Shown here piece by piece: positions 12,243 through 26,972 of a DNA stretch of 64,000 nucleotides (position 1 is the stretch's first letter; each line of letters opens with the position of its first letter). The translations under genes and the position numbers were made by a program. The notes beneath the pieces were generated by a model. That model was given only the letters and a program-made list of their open reading frames with translations. It was not told the DNA's origin and did not search any database. Source of the DNA: Edolisoma coerulescens (taxonomy: Eukaryota; Chordata; Aves; Passeriformes; Campephagidae); contig VWZW01006868.1 of the NCBI GenBank assembly GCA_013397115.1, forward strand, positions 1,216,503-1,280,502, in the 5' to 3' direction.

Positions 12243-13168
12243 CTAACAGGAGCCTTGCTGTCAATCTGTTAATATTTACTGCTCTGAAACACTGAGGCAG
12301 GTTTGCTTTCAATTACCTTACTTATTCCTGAATGAATAGCCCATTAATTTCTTTTTTTTGGTAAATGTTTCTATCCAGGGAGGATGTCTGTTTTTCAGAA
12401 GTCTGTAAGATATATATTATAAAGATTCTATATACCAAATACCATAAGTACACTTTGTGATAATTAAACTGCAGCCATGGGATGTGTGGAATATATATAA
12501 AACATTTATTAAAATCTTGAAAGGAGAGATGTAGAAGATACACCCAATGGTTCATGTAATTATTTTGAAATTACTCTTTAGGTTACGCCACAAATCTTTG
12601 TTGCTTTAATAAGGAAGGCTTTCCTTCCTTGAATCTCTTAGAGCCTGTATCTCTATCAGCAGTACCTTTTCCTTTTTTTCCTCCTTTTCTTTAACATTTT
12701 GAGAGAGAAGAGAAATTTTAATAAGTTTTTTATTAAAGATGCTGGTCTCACTGCAATGCTTTAGAATGACACTTTATTGTCATGAGATATATTCATTTAA
12801 TTTGAGGGAAAACTGTTCAGCAAGAATTCAGAATATGTAATATGGATCCCCATCCTGAATGGGAAGATAGTGACTAAGGACACACAAAGAACACATCATT
12901 CCTGTGGGTAAACCTATATTTCCTCTGGTTATTCTACTTTTTGAGGGAGCAGTTGTAATATGATGCTGATACTCTGAGCTGGGAAAATAAAATGCTTTGT
13001 GGCTGTCTCACGAGAGAGGTTTTTACACTGAGTAGACCTAAGAAAATATTTTTACTATGATTCCTATTTTCCCTATCTGCTGTAGGATGCCTTCTACTGA
13101 TAGACTTGATATTCATAATATTCTTCTTCTTTTCTTAAGTCTTCCTTTCTTTGTCGGCTTTCTTTCCC

Positions 13169-13232
13169 AGAAGTTGGACCAAATGAATTTTTGAGGTCCC
13201 TTCTAACCTGGGCTGATCTATGGTTTTGTGGT
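13169..13232 (+). mobile_element. CR1 LINE 3' scrap, plus orientation
   Basis: About 64 bp resembling the CR1 3' end: AGTTGGACCAAATGAATTTT, then GAGGTCCCTTCTAACCTGGG and a degenerate CTATGGTT tail. Confidence 0.75.
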
Positions 13233-15734
13233 TGTAAATCTGAAGAAGAGCTACAGTAACTTGGACAAGAAGTTGGACAGACAGTGCCATTACCTGAAGA
13301 TCAGATGCAGTATTTGACAGAACCTCGTAGAGCAGTGCCCTTGGAGGAGAAGGTGAAAGGAGGCTCTTAGGTGTCAATCAACTGATCTTTAGGACCTACC
13401 ATGGGGTTGCATTTGCTTAACTGTTAGATCTGAAGCTAGCAGTATGAAAGCAGACTGGTCAAGATACTGGATGAGGAGGTATTTGACCACGGAGAAGAAA
13501 GGTGGGCCAAAAAGACACAGAATTTCAATGGGGCATAGCAAAAGAACTGTACAGCAGGAAGACACTGACTTAGCAATACCATTCCTAGAGAATGCATGTT
13601 TAAAAGGCCAATGCTCAGTTTATCTGATGATTTGAACTGGCCATCCTGTAGATGTAGGGGGCTTACTTGTATCCAAATACCTTTAGTAATTTTTCCCCTC
13701 AGCAGATAATCCCAGCACTCTGTGTAGAAACCAGAAGATGAGGAGAGGTAGCAAGATAGCTTATGACTTCTGCTGTTTGGGTGCCTGCCTGCCCACTCCT
13801 TTCGCAAGCATTTCCCTGTGGCAAGCAGCTCCCTGAAAGCTGGTAAAAGGCTTTGAACTGTTTTACAAAATGCAGTTGGCAGAGGAAAAGTGCTTTCCAT
13901 CAAGAAAGCTGGAGCACCGTGTTTTCCCAGCTGCTCTGAGGCACCATATGTTTGCAGCATGGCTACTAATGCTACTTTTATTTCTTTAGGAGACATTACA
14001 GATGTAAGTCTGTGTAGCGATAATTGTATGAGGAAAAGCAAACTGCTGGTATGTGGCAATATTTCACTGGGGTTAATTCCAGGGTCAGCCCTGTCAAAGC
14101 AGCTGACACAACAGTGCCTTGAGGAATATGGAGATCATGACCATCAGTACGACCACTTTCATTTGACACTGTAAGACCTTGGGAGCAAGACTTGCAAATC
14201 TCTCTGGCTTGGTCAGCACAGTAACTGAGAGTCAGCTGACCAGGACACTAGAAGGATGTTCTTCCAGTGGCATTTTAGAAGTTGCCATTGGAATTTTTGT
14301 TAACAATAATTAGAATTTAGCACAGTGAAATCACATGGTGTATAACCAACCATATTTGCCTCGCCCGTGTTTCCAAACCTTTACTGGGATGGCTATTTGT
14401 CAAGCAGTCAAACCATTCCTCCTCAGGGTGTGAAGATACACTTTTCTGTCCCAAGCAGCAGTCCAGAAAATAAACAGGAATTCATAATACCAGATGGGGA
14501 ATAAGGTGCTGAGCAAATGCAGGTAGGGATCTGTTTCAGAGCTCTCCCTGGGGGCTGGCAGGATGACAATCACCAAGAAGAAAAAAAAGTGACTAGCCAA
14601 GCATGTGGGAGAGTCGGGGTGAATGGCAGTTGCTTAGGGTTTGAAAAGGAAAACAGCCAGAAGAATATAAGACAAAAACAACAATGTGCTGCAAGGAGTG
14701 TTGACAAAAACCTCTCTAAAACTTGCCATAAAAACAGACACATGAATCTTCTCTCTATTGGCAGGTCTTGAGACATTCCTATATAGTGTAACATGAAGAG
14801 GCCAGATGGCATATTATGGTTAGAGATTTGTAGTCAATGGAAGGGCTAAAAATAATATGACACTGAGAGAGTATGGGGAGAGTTACCTAGAGAAAGGGAA
14901 ATTGGCCAACATTTTAAAGTTTCAAGGCTCTGTTTTCCAGAATGATACTGGCAGGCGAGTCCACATCCATTTCTTCTATAGATCCTCAGTAAATTATGGC
15001 AATGATTCAAAACTGCTTTAGACTATTACTCATCTTTCATTGACTTGGCTGCAGTCACCATCAGCAATTGGGGCTTGGTGAAGTGCACCACTAATGCTCT
15101 GTTCTGCTTCCTAAAAAGTCAAACACAGTTCTGTCTTTTAATCTGTTTGTATGCCAGATCTCCAGTAAGCATCCTGGGACAAGGGCTGGGCTCGCTGCAG
15201 TCTGAGTAATTCTGGATAAAGAGAAAGAAAAATAGGAAAGAGGAAGACAACTTTGAGGAGCCAGCACAGAAGAACTTACATAGGAAACTTGTATTTGCTT
15301 GCAGTGCACAGTAGATAAACCCCACCTCCTTCATGATGCAAATTAAACACCTAATTTTCAAGGTGGAAAGCAGTCAGGAAACTCTTTGCCAGCCAGATTA
15401 GTGCCTGGTAGTCCTCACCAAGGTAGTCCCTGCAGACTACAGCTGTTGCACAGACATGCACTGTCATCTCAGAGTGACCAGAGCTATGAATGACGACGAC
15501 CAGAAACCATGAGCCAACGTAACAGTGTTATCATAAAATAGTAGTATTTTGTGTAATAAAAGTAACGGTCAGATTTGAGTGGGGAATGTGGAATTTCAGG
15601 TCATGCTGGACTAAATTTCTAAAAATCATTGAGGTTCTCATAAAAGGCCAACAGTAAGCAAAGTGAATCAGAGATGTTTTTCTCCATTTAACAGTAGGGT
15701 TACCCTGAGACAGGAAGAACTGAACTGAAAACAG

Positions 15735-15777
15735 AAAACAAACAAACCAAACAACCAACGAACCAACCAACCAACCC
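15735..15777. repeat. Degenerate (CAAA/CCAA)n microsatellite
   Basis: AAACAAACAAACC passes into repeated AACC units (ACCAACCAACCAACC) ending in a C-run. On the minus strand this is a GGTT-rich tract. Confidence 0.85.
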
Positions 15778-18038
15778 CCACACCCTGTTTTTCCTTTAAC
15801 ATAAAGTAGTGATGTGGCTATGTGGCTGGTGGGATCACTCCTTCATGGGATGACAGGACCAACATTAGCATTTGCTGCCCTGAAGTCCTATAGCTGACAC
15901 AGATATTCAATGGGATGAGGAAAACTTAAGAGAGTTTACTGGTATGGAATTACATGGAAGAAAAAAGAAGGTTCCTGGATTGCTCTGGATGGATTATATT
16001 ACTGCCATAGTATCTGATCTAGTCAGCAATACAGTTGAGAGACGTAGGTACCGTACTTCATGACAAGGATTCATCATCAGAATGTGTCAAACACTCAATC
16101 AACAGATTGTGAATCTGTCTGAAAGTACCAAAATAGTGTGAATTGGAAAATACTGTGGCTGAGTAAATTTAGTAATGATGGACTTCTTCTATCAGATAAA
16201 GATTAAGTAAAAAAACTGCAAAACTTTAAATTGTGTATTGACCAAGTGAACTTACTAAACACAAGGAAAAAGAAATAATGTAGTCCAAGCATAATGTCAA
16301 TCTATGTATACAGTGCATTTCAGATAAATGGCAAATGGTCAGCCCTCAGAAGGAAGAGATCCAGTGACACACTTACGAGCTGAGACACAGTAGAATAAAA
16401 TGTTGAGAATTGGGTAGGGGACCTTTTTTGCTCAAAGTAGAGGAAACAAACCTAAGGAGACACATGGCCCAGCTTTTCAGCTCTGTTAATCATTTTTGGT
16501 CATTCCATAAGATACATGGCTGCTTGCCTACATGCATATGATTACAAAGCTGCAGACTGCAATAGAGTCACACCTTAGTTTCTGTCATTCAATGTTTGAT
16601 CGTCTGAGTCAAAGTCTGTGAAGACTTAAAGCTAGTCATATAGAAATACGGATTTTCCTCAATGAATTTTCTGATGACATTTTTATTTGCTTGTCCTTTC
16701 AGAGTGGCTAAACTAAGTATTTTGAAACTGTTCCTCTTTATTACATATATTAACTGACCAGGAAAAACAAACAAACAAATGATCAAACACAAACTCATGT
16801 ATTTACAATGAATTACAATTGAGGTATCCATGCCTACCAGAAAGACTTAATTACAGTGCTGAAGCAATTAGACCCTTCATCTTTACTTTTGCTTAAAAAG
16901 CTAAAATTCAGTGGTAAAATCACAGGCTTCCATTGCAGCTGCACAAGAACAAAACACTGAAAAACCAAGCACCAATATATACCTACCACATATATAAAAA
17001 CAACCCCAAACAGAATATACCAAACATGTTGAGCACAATCATCAATAAATACAACTTCTTACCAGGATGAAAATCTTACTATAATGTCTATAAAATCTTC
17101 ATATGCAAATTAACTTTTAAGTCAGCATGGGGGAAAGTAGAGTAGGAGTAGCAGCTATTTTAACATTAAAGTATAATTAATTTGAACTTGAACAACATCC
17201 TCCAGGCAATAAGGGGTGTGGAATAAGTGTCAGTGAAACACTTAGAAGTTCAGCTGTTTCTCTGTCAGCATTTTAAACATTCTGAAACTAACAAGGCTTA
17301 AGCACTTGCAAACAGAAAGTGACAGGGAAGTACCTTTTCCAAATTAAGTCTTTCAGAAAACTGCCAGCTGCAAACTGTTCATGTAGAAATTGAGACTAAG
17401 TTTTCACAAACAAGCAGTATTTTGAGGTCAAAAGAAATGAGATTTACCTTGCCTATTTAAAAAGTTATAATATCCTTAAAAACTACAGTTAATGTTCTTG
17501 CAAACAGAGTCTTTAGGGGCCTATTTCCAAAAATGAGTCTCCTAAGTATAAATGAAAGGAAGGATGTAAAAAATGCTTTTTCCTCCCTAGCTCCTCTTTA
17601 ATTTATGCTCATAGCTCAGGGATTAAGGATATCATTTTTTTTCCCCACATAGCTGAATGCCAGCCTGATTTCAGGCTACTGTTGCTACCAGACTGACTGT
17701 GAAGAAGCTTCTCCCTGTGCTTTTCTCACCTCTTAGTTTCTATGCTGGAATAAAATTGATTGAACATAAAAGAAAGTACACAATAAACCTTGAGCAGATG
17801 AAGTAAGGCTGCTTATATGTTTTAGAAATTTCTTCTCATTGAAACTAATTGCCTTGTGTGATGCTGATTTTATACTGCAGTTTTTGAAGTACCCTTTAGC
17901 AGCACTGTGGTTACATGGGTATATCCACAATTTACAGGGGGGAGATTGTCAAAATACACCTTCAATTTATTGTTTTTAGTAAATGAACTTAAAATATTAC
18001 AAAGGGATTCTTTGGTAACATGTTTCTTCTGATCTTGA

Positions 18039-18205
18039 CAAGAAGTTCAACATGAGCCAGCAGTGTGCCCTTGCAGCCCAGGCCAGACTGGATGGGGCTT
18101 AGAGCAACCTGGTCTAGTGAGAGAGTTCCTGCCCCTGGCAGGGGGGTTGGAACCAGAACATCTTTAAAGGTCTCTTCCAACCCAAACCACTCGATGATTC
18201 TATGA
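18039..18205 (+). mobile_element. CR1 LINE fragment with internal deletion, plus orientation
   Basis: The right part (about 18,080-18,205) is a classical CR1 3' end: GGCCAGACTGGATGGGGCTT, AGCAACCTGGTCTAGTG, GGTCTCTTCCAACCC and a GATGATTCTATGA tail. The left 40 bases (TTCAACATGAGCCAGCAGTG) belong to a more internal CR1 region, so several hundred bases appear to be missing between them. Confidence 0.9.
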
Positions 18206-21200
18206 CTTCAGAACATTGCATTCCACCTGTTTTAATTAGCACACTCTAATAAACACATTTTGAGACAATTCTAGCACATTTAGGTTTCAAAACCAGAGGC
18301 TTAACGAAAACAGTTTACATAGCATTCTACAAACACAGAGATACTAATTATGTAGAACTCTAAGGTGAATAGCTAAATCAAGAATAAGACCTGTGGCAAA
18401 TATAATTTGCTTTATAAATACAGGAAGGATAGCTTTTAGAGTAACAGTGATATGCTAGTGATAATGATGAGTAATAGTGTGAACCTAGTGAGATCTAGAA
18501 AAGTAAATTGTCAATGAAGAGAGACAGTGCTACAAAAGCCCAGGGCACCAGCTTTCAGTGTGTAGGTTCACTGTGCTGACTCTCAGCTGTTAGAAGTCTG
18601 CAGGTACTGTACAGAAATTAGATGAATTGTTACAGCAGGGTGGTTTAGGCCACTTGTTATTCTTTACATTGTGTCCCTGCTGCCCAGATGTAAAGGAACA
18701 TGCAGATAAGTCATGTAATATGCAATATGTAACTGGGTAGATTTTGTGATAATATGTAAAAACACAGGAAATATAAAAAATCAGCTAGTAGATCAATCCC
18801 AAGTAAAAAACGAAGAACTATAACTTAATTATCTTAAAATTAAGAAAAGATAAGTAATGTCCAAAGCTTTACTTGGAAAAAATTGAATTATTTTACACCT
18901 GCTGGCATGAACATGCTTTTATTGATGAAGTTTTGGTGAGCTTAGGCAAGATGAGTTTCAACTTTACAATCAGATTTTTTTAAAAAAGTAATAAGAAGAT
19001 AATAGAAAAAAAATATAAAAAAATACAAATCTAGTTGACGTTATCTTCCAGAATGAGAAAATTAACTAATAAAAAAAAAAAAAGTATGTATTTTATGATG
19101 CAAAGGCTCAGTTTTGAAAAGCTGGAGAGTGCTCTCCCCTGTCCCTGAGACAAGCTGAAAAGAAATGATAAAATCTTTACTGGGCAAACTCTGTTTCGTT
19201 ACTTCATGCTGTCACTGTTCTATTGAAGCTTTCTTTTTTTTCAGTGTAGGGCAACCATGCACTAACATTGCTTCGTGCTGCTGGAGTCTGTGTAGCTTTT
19301 CAGCTTCTGTTTGAAGTGTTATCTGATGTCCCTTTTCCCTCTTCTCACGTATGTCATTTTACTACTATTCTCCTCAAAGAGACACTTGTCTCTTGATCAC
19401 TCCTTTAGGCACATGTCAGAAAAGTGAAGAAAAGAAGGCCTGAAAAGTGACATGCTGGATATTTGCTTACATCCCTGCCACTGAAGAGCATGCTCTCACA
19501 GTTTCCTGAATCAGTTTTATTATCCAAAATGCTTTGCTCCACAGGTAAGTCAGAGGCATGGAAATGCACCTGCATTTGTGCGTGCCTGTTTGCACATAAC
19601 CAATTTAGGTTGGCAGATGAAACTGACCTACTCCTAGGCTAAAAACCCAGTTAAAAGCAGAAATAATCATTTGACTGGTAAAGTGTTAAAGCAGAAAGCT
19701 GCAGCAAGTCTTTTACATGCTAATCTGGAAAACAGGCAGAATGTTTGCAGAAATCCTTAGAATTGGGTCGAAAAAAGGGCCACTAAGCAAATAGAAGTGT
19801 CACTATGAGTTAATTATTGGAACAACAGATAAATAGGAAAAGGAATGAACTTTATCCTAATAAAAAGCAAGGCACTAATAACTCTGACTTCAAGCAGATA
19901 AACAGAGTAATGCTTGCAATGCCCCACCAGTGCTCATCAGCTCTGACCTGCAAATGTCTTAACACTGAACCTCTGTTGAGGAGATACTGCCAGGAGAGTC
20001 AAGCTGAGTCACATTATGTTCCAGTCTTCTGAAAGTGAGTACACAGGAAGGAAGCAGAGATAAAGTGACCTAAATTAAAAGCTGAATTTGTGTTTTCTGA
20101 AGTGGTACCTCTGTGTGCTAAATTCTCCATTTAAATTCAAAACCAACTGGCTAAGGATACTCATCTACTATAAGGATTAATTAAAAAGAATACTAAGCAC
20201 CCTTTCCTATCAAGTATCACATCTGGAATAGTTTGGCACTTCTTGTGCAGTATCTCAAGTCATATAAGCCAGAATAATTCACTCTTCCATGTAGGTATGT
20301 TCAAAATTCTGAATTCAAAGTCAGTTACATTCTTAAAGTTTAAACAATATTTAGTTCCTGAAATAAGTAGCTGCAGAAAGGGAAACCTTAGCTAGCCCTC
20401 ATGTAGATTTGTTACCTCTAGATAACTTGAAACGTTAACAAAATCTGGATAGTGCAGTTTAAGATGTAGTCTGGATTCTGATTTTCAGATTTGGCCTTTT
20501 TGTTGTTTTGTTTTTCTAGTTCAAAAACCCCAACAACTCAGAACTCCCCAAACTCTGTGCCTCTTCTGGTCTGGTGCCAGCTATTTGAGAGGGCTTCTTA
20601 CTGACTTGGCTGCACTGCTGATCAGCCCCTCAGTGAGCCTGGAAATCTTAGTGATGACACAGAACGTTGATGATTCCAAATGAAAGGTTGCTTTCTTTGG
20701 TATCTTTTTGACTGATGTGAAGCAAAATACCTCAGACACAGACCAAGATTTTTTTTTTCCAGCTGGTGGCATGGTATGTCAGATGTTTGACACACGCATG
20801 TCTTTACCTCATCATAATTTCTCAAAGTTCAAATATATGCACCCTTGAACACCTGTTCAGATCAAACAGATTCAAGCAAGTTCTCATTTTAGGCTTCAGG
20901 AACAACAGCAGAAGTTAATGTTAGGTTTCTGTCAAATTTAACGTAAGATAACTGTTCAACATTCTTGGCACTTGTGGTGCTGTGCAGGTAGATTATAAAA
21001 TATCAAGTGTTAAATGAATGCACAGTGAATGCAAGGAAAGCAGACTTGACTATAATCGGCTTCTCTGTATCACTGGGGGCAGTTTTAAGAAGTGTGAAAT
21101 GCTTCACACACTACTTCATTCCCAAGGAATCTACAATTTTAAACCTTTGAAAGATCTACAGAAAGACTGAGGTAAGTACAGCTTTCTTTTTACTGTGACA

Positions 21201-24200
21201 AACAGAAGGATTTAATAATAAATCAGCTATTCCTCCTGACAAACTCAAAGACCAGTGTTTTGAAGGCAATGTATTGAAACCTCCTTTTAAGAGCAAACAC
21301 AGACAATGTTCTGATGCTTGATCCTGCTTAAGTCCTATTTATGAAACTCCTGGAGAGAAGAAATATTTTTATCAAATATTTAAAAAACTGTGGGGTTAAG
21401 GAAACACCATCATATTTTTAATGCATTGAAAATTGAAATCTAAACATTTTATATGAATGTATTTTAACTTGGGAAGTGTGATACTATCTCTGTTAGAATT
21501 CTAGACTACTATTACTTGTAACCTGTTCAGCCTTGTGTAGTATCTCATGTTTTTTCAGCTTATGGATTAGAAGGTTGAGAATGCCAGCAAAAGGAATATT
21601 TATGAGAACAGAAAGCGAAGTGTCCTATGGTGAAAAAATTATATAGATTCTTATTTCTTACTGGACCATTTTTGAATTCAACAGTTACTCCTACATGAGT
21701 AAATCATCTATGTGAATATTCAGTGACTGGACAGTATCATACATAGCACAGAAGTAAAGTCAATATTTTTTTCCAAAACAACATAAATGTGCTATCTGTA
21801 TTTCTGCCCATCTTTGTTACATTTCAAAACTCATAACAGAAGAGTGATAATCAACACATCAACTTGCCCAATTTAAGTTTTCTTCCTTACCCTCAAATGG
21901 TAATGATTAACTGTAAAGGTAACTTGACACCAACTTCCCCTTTCTTAAGCAGGGGAACTAATTTCAGCTGTGATAGCACCACATGAGTAGCCCTGAAACC
22001 AGGCCCTAAATCATATCAAGTTCTGTAGGCCAAGGTCAGCACCCCAACCTCTATCCAGAATGTAATCATCCATCAGAGAAAGCTCCACTCCATTGTATGA
22101 AGTAGACCATAGAAACTGGCCATTGCATTCTCGACTTTTTCTATTTCCCAGACAGTGCCAAGATGTTATCTAATCACTTTGGACAGAGAAGAGAGAAAGG
22201 CACTACAAGTGCATTGAACTGAATTCTTACAGCACGAAAGCAGCTATTTTCCTTCAGTACCTCACAGGCCATATAGTGGATATTTCCTGCGAGAAAAACA
22301 ACTACAAGGAGTAAAAACAGACTAGCCCAGATCCTACATTTATTCAATTCAATAATCCTTCACTTCTCTTAAACATTCATATGAAAGGAAGAAAATAGGT
22401 CTTAAAATGGAAACTTAGTTAATGTAAGACTAATTGTATAAGAGAAGGAATAAATCGCACTTTGCAGCACACTGTCTCTGGAAAATTAGCATGAACAAAA
22501 GTGTGCATTTGTCCTTGAAATAAAACTATATGACTGCAAATCAAAGTAATGAGAAGACATCTTGCAAATATGAATTTTAAAGAAAAAATGCTCTTCAATA
22601 GAGAACTTATGTCAATGCCTAGAGGAGTAAAAGAGTAGTGACTGTATAATAAACCTCATTCTCACTTCAGCACTATTAGTGCTGGAGTTGTAATTCAGTT
22701 AAGCTACAAGAACACCAACAGGGAATGAGATGGCAAATCTGCAACAGATTTGTCATGGATGAACATGCCCAACAGCTACATTTAGTCTTTGAATGCTACC
22801 AACTACCAGAAGAGCTAGACTGGGAGATACACAAGAGCCATGCTGGAAACTTGATTATGCTTTGTGCTGACATTTCATGTACCTTGGGACCTGTTTCTGG
22901 GCTCCTCCTAGAGAACTCCACTGGGTCACACCTTATTCCAGTGTGCATGGTTGCAGGAAAGCTGTATGTTTCTTGCTTCTTATAGCACTAGTAAACATAC
23001 GAAAAGTAAAACCATTAAGATGAACAGGCAAAAGACAACAAAACTTAATGGGCAGTATTTCAAAGCTGTATGTGTGTAAAGGTGCATTCACTTCTGAGAA
23101 CATGTGCATCAGCACTAAAGGTTTGTGTCTTTGATTTGACCAGTCCCAAGTATCTTCTGTTTATACTCATACTGTCTTTTACATCTTGTCTAGTTAGATA
23201 ATACAATTGTCTACCAAGTGTTCAGGTCTGTGAAAAAAGCCTGAATATTTGTTAGTTTTGAGAAGTGTCTGTCAGCTCTTGAAATGTCAGATCACTTTGA
23301 TTACTTCGAGGCAAACACAGTTTCCCTAAGAAAAGGTGGGGTTTTTTCCTAAGATAGGGTGACTCTAGGTTGTACAACTCCTATCCAGACAAAAAATACC
23401 AAGCTTTTGTAATCCACTCATTGTTCAGTGATCCTACAAACAACCAATACATATAGTGCTACAAGAACCTGCATTTTCTTAAATTCATTGCAGCAGCTGT
23501 TGAGAGATAATGCCATTGTTTCAAGGAGAACAACAATTCTCCAGATTTTGGAAAAGGAATGACAACTAACTGACACAACTGAGGAAATGGAAGTCAATAG
23601 AATGTAATTTTCTGATATAATAATTGGTTAGGGCAAGCACTGTTTTTCTAAAGCCTCCCATCCAATCTAGAATAACCACTTGAGGGCACCTCTTTATTGT
23701 AAGGTCGTTTTGAAAGGCATCAGCTTTCAAAAGCAACTTAAGAGATTTTGGTGCTGAAAATATTCAAAGGAAAGACTGCCACCTACTGAATCTTTTTGTC
23801 CCTATTCCTCTAAGCCCCAAGAACATTACCCATCCTTTAAGCACTGGAAAGTACAATCTTTTCTTTGCTAAACTTATTCATCCAGTAAGATAATATCAAC
23901 AGAAAAATAAAAAAGATTTTTTTATCCTAAGGAGACTTCTGTAGTACTCAAATTTAAATATTGGACATGTGACCTTGGTTTTCAATCAGTTTCTCTTTCA
24001 TGAGTTCTTTTTTTTAAAAAAACACTACTTCAGGATTTAGATACAGCATGTACTAAATATATGTACCCTTAATTTGAAGCTAAAAAAGCCTTCCAAAACC
24101 ATAGCACTTCTACAGTAACTTCAAAGACTGCCTTACAAAAAATCCCATTTAGAATCTGTATTTGTTTTCCTGGTTTTCAAAATTAGGCCAGGGACATTTT

Positions 24201-26778
24201 TTAAATAGTGGCTTGGCATATTCTTCACTTTACATTCTTAAAAAACCCCTCATAGTTCCAATAGAAATTATTATATTACGGCTCCTTAGCAGTAAAGACA
24301 ACAGCAAGATCATCAGAAGCAAAAAACACTAGATTGGCTTTTGGCACTACATAAATAGTGTTTATCAAAGGCAATTGAAAGTACAAAATGCATTATATGC
24401 TTGTATAATGCTCCCAACCTAGAGATTACTGCTCATTTCTCAGGATTATACAGTCAGTTAGAGAAAATATCCAGGGCTGTTACTGGGTTGATTGAATATA
24501 TCTTGACCTACAAAGATGGGGAAGTTTTTTATTTCAGTCTGTTAGCCCTCAGGTGGATGTGCTGAAATGTACAGTCCACCATTAATCACAATAATTTATT
24601 TATTGTCTAACATAACCCAAATAGCTACATAATTGCTTGAAATTGGTTCACACTTAATTATATAAAAATATTTTCACAGAAAAGGCATGATTTGTCCAAA
24701 CAAATTTGTAATGCAGGATCTTTGTTTCCACGCCCTGTGTTATATCTCTGATATATCCATATTTAAAGGAAGAAGCAAATGCTTCCTTACTGTCTAATCT
24801 GAACTGAAATATTATGAAGCTTTTCTTGGCATCTTCCGTTTCCACTAGTGCTTAGACAACTTAGATGAAATTAAATAATTTAAAGAACTGTTTTCAGTCA
24901 AAACGAATTAAACAGCTTTTTTGTTACTCAGCTTTTCTCTAGTTTGCCATCTAGACATTAATGAGAAGACCGCAGAGTAGGCTTCATAGCTGAGGAATAA
25001 CTAAGACTAGTTCTACTTTTTTTCCTTCACTTAAATACAGGCTGTGTGAGACAATGTCCATACAGAAAGAAGATACCATCATTTTCTATGGAAGTTACAT
25101 CTCATGAATAGATCCGGTAAGACAATTTTCATTTTTACCTTTAGCAAAATGTTCTCTTCAAAATGTCAAATGGTGTCAAGGAAGGGGCAGACAGTATGTC
25201 CAAAGAAAGTTGTAAGCATGAATAAGTATGGAAGACCAGAGAGGGCAATGCTGCACATAATTTCTAGAATCAGTAGTGGTCTAGCAGCATTTCTACTGGG
25301 ACATTCACTGGAGAAGAGCTTTGTATTGCAGTATCTAATCCAAATCTGGAGTTGAATCCCAAATCTATTGCCTTTTCTTTAGCTGGCTTCTAACAGGCTT
25401 TATATTGGTTGGGGTGATGTAAGGAGGGAAATGGAAGGGCTCTGACTGGCAACCTATCAGCCACCATGAAGAGCACTAGACTTTCTTGAACCTTTTCAAA
25501 AAGTTGGCCTATTAGTATATATTTCTTGTCATAACAGTGTAAGTTGCTAAACCTCCAAAGACTTACATCTCATAAATTTGAATTTAAATTTAGGTGTCTC
25601 TAAAATCTGGCATTGCAATACTGTAGATGATTTGTAGATAAGGAATGTGTTTCCATTAATTGCTAGATCTAATACATACTTCTACATAACTACACCAACA
25701 ACTTATCAATAACTGTGTCAACTCTAACAAAAGGCCATAAAATAGAAATAAGACCCTGTAAGAGACTCTATACACATATATGTGATCCGCTCATGAATAT
25801 TGTTGTGGTCTTATCACACTTTACATCCAAGGCGGACTAAGCAAGGCACACGCTGTATTGCAGCAGGCAAATGCCTTGTTCAGGAGGTTGGAGCTGGTAT
25901 CTGGAGGCTGGCTGGTAAGAGCTGGAAGGTGTTAAGAGCTGGAAAGGATTTTTGCACTGTATACTTCGAGAGAAGGTAATCATCTTTAGATGGTAACATA
26001 CCAAAAGGCAGAACCAAATAAGATAAAAAGCCCAGTCAACCACGGTATTCAGCCACTGCAAACCAAGATTTATAGAGTTCCCCACTTGGCAACCTCTGGC
26101 CTAGCAGTGTCTGCATGCCTGATTTAAATGAACAGGTTTCTCATGAATGTAAGAAGATACTTTCTGAATCTTAAGCCTTGCATGCAGCAGGATAAGGTAA
26201 GAGGAAGATATTACTCTTTAGTCTGCTCTTGGATTTAGGGACCACAACTAAGGTAAGATTTTAAAGTTGAAACATGGAAGCTGCAGTTAAAAACTGGCAA
26301 GAACCAGGCTTTGATCCCATCCCTGCTTAAATTGGAAAACAGACTGAATTTACATCACTGTCCTGCCAGATCATTGGTTTAATCACCGAACTGTGGTGTA
26401 TTGTGACCATTTTCCCCTGCAATACTCTCATATTGTTTAAAACATACCATATATGACACACTGTAAGCTACAAGCAATACTTAAGTATTTTATCCAGTGG
26501 AGATTAAGTTTAAGAGGTACCACTAAGGAATTATGACTCAGAATACCCTGCAATGCAGGAAACCATTTAGGATATGAGTGATCAAGTTCAGCCACTCGCC
26601 TCACAGTACCTGCTCCTTTATCCACACAGAAGGGACATGGAATGTTAGTTCTGTATGAATGCCTGAAGCACAGTGTGGGACAACATGGAGAAACTCATCA
26701 TATACCTCTCCTGAATGCTGGTGTCTGGGTGAGTCATGCTCTCCTTAAGGGACAGGCAACAGGAGCAAACTGCAACAC
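18206..26778. other. AT-rich unique DNA, nothing identified
   Basis: About 8.6 kb with no recognisable repeat family, RNA gene or exon. Short frames (for example 22,725-22,985 plus and 25,104-25,355 plus) show no domains. Poly-A runs occur near 19,070. Confidence 0.6.
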
Positions 26779-26972
26779 AGGAGCTTCTCTCTGAACACAG
26801 GAAACACTTTCATTCTGAGGGTGACTAAGCTCTGGCCCATGGAGGCTGTGGTATCTTAACCTTGGAGATACTCAAAAGCCCTCTGGACATGGCTCCAGCT
26901 CACCCTGCAGGAGCCAAGGTCCAGCAGTTGATGTCTACCAGTCTCTTCCAAACTCAACGTTCTCTGCTTGTG
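26779..26972 (+). mobile_element. CR1 LINE 3' fragment, plus orientation, diverged
   Basis: Recognisable CR1 segments in order: GAACACAGGAAACACTTTCA, TCTGAGGGTGAC, GGAGATACTCAAAAGCCCTC, TGGACATGGCTCC and a decayed CTCTTCCAAACTCAACGTTCT tail. An older copy than most in this window. Confidence 0.82.

Larger units (their letters stand above)
12243..18038. other. Unique DNA with one short CR1 scrap; no gene recognised
   Basis: Apart from the CR1 scrap at 13,169-13,232 and a CCAA-rich repeat at 15,735, I find no known element. The longest frame is on the minus strand at 13,436-14,059 (207 codons). It has no recognisable domain and an overlapping open frame on the other strand, so I do not call it a gene. 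Confidence 0.5.

Noticed and set aside
22725..22985. 86-codon plus-strand frame
   Set aside because: No domain, no clear splice sites, and length compatible with chance.
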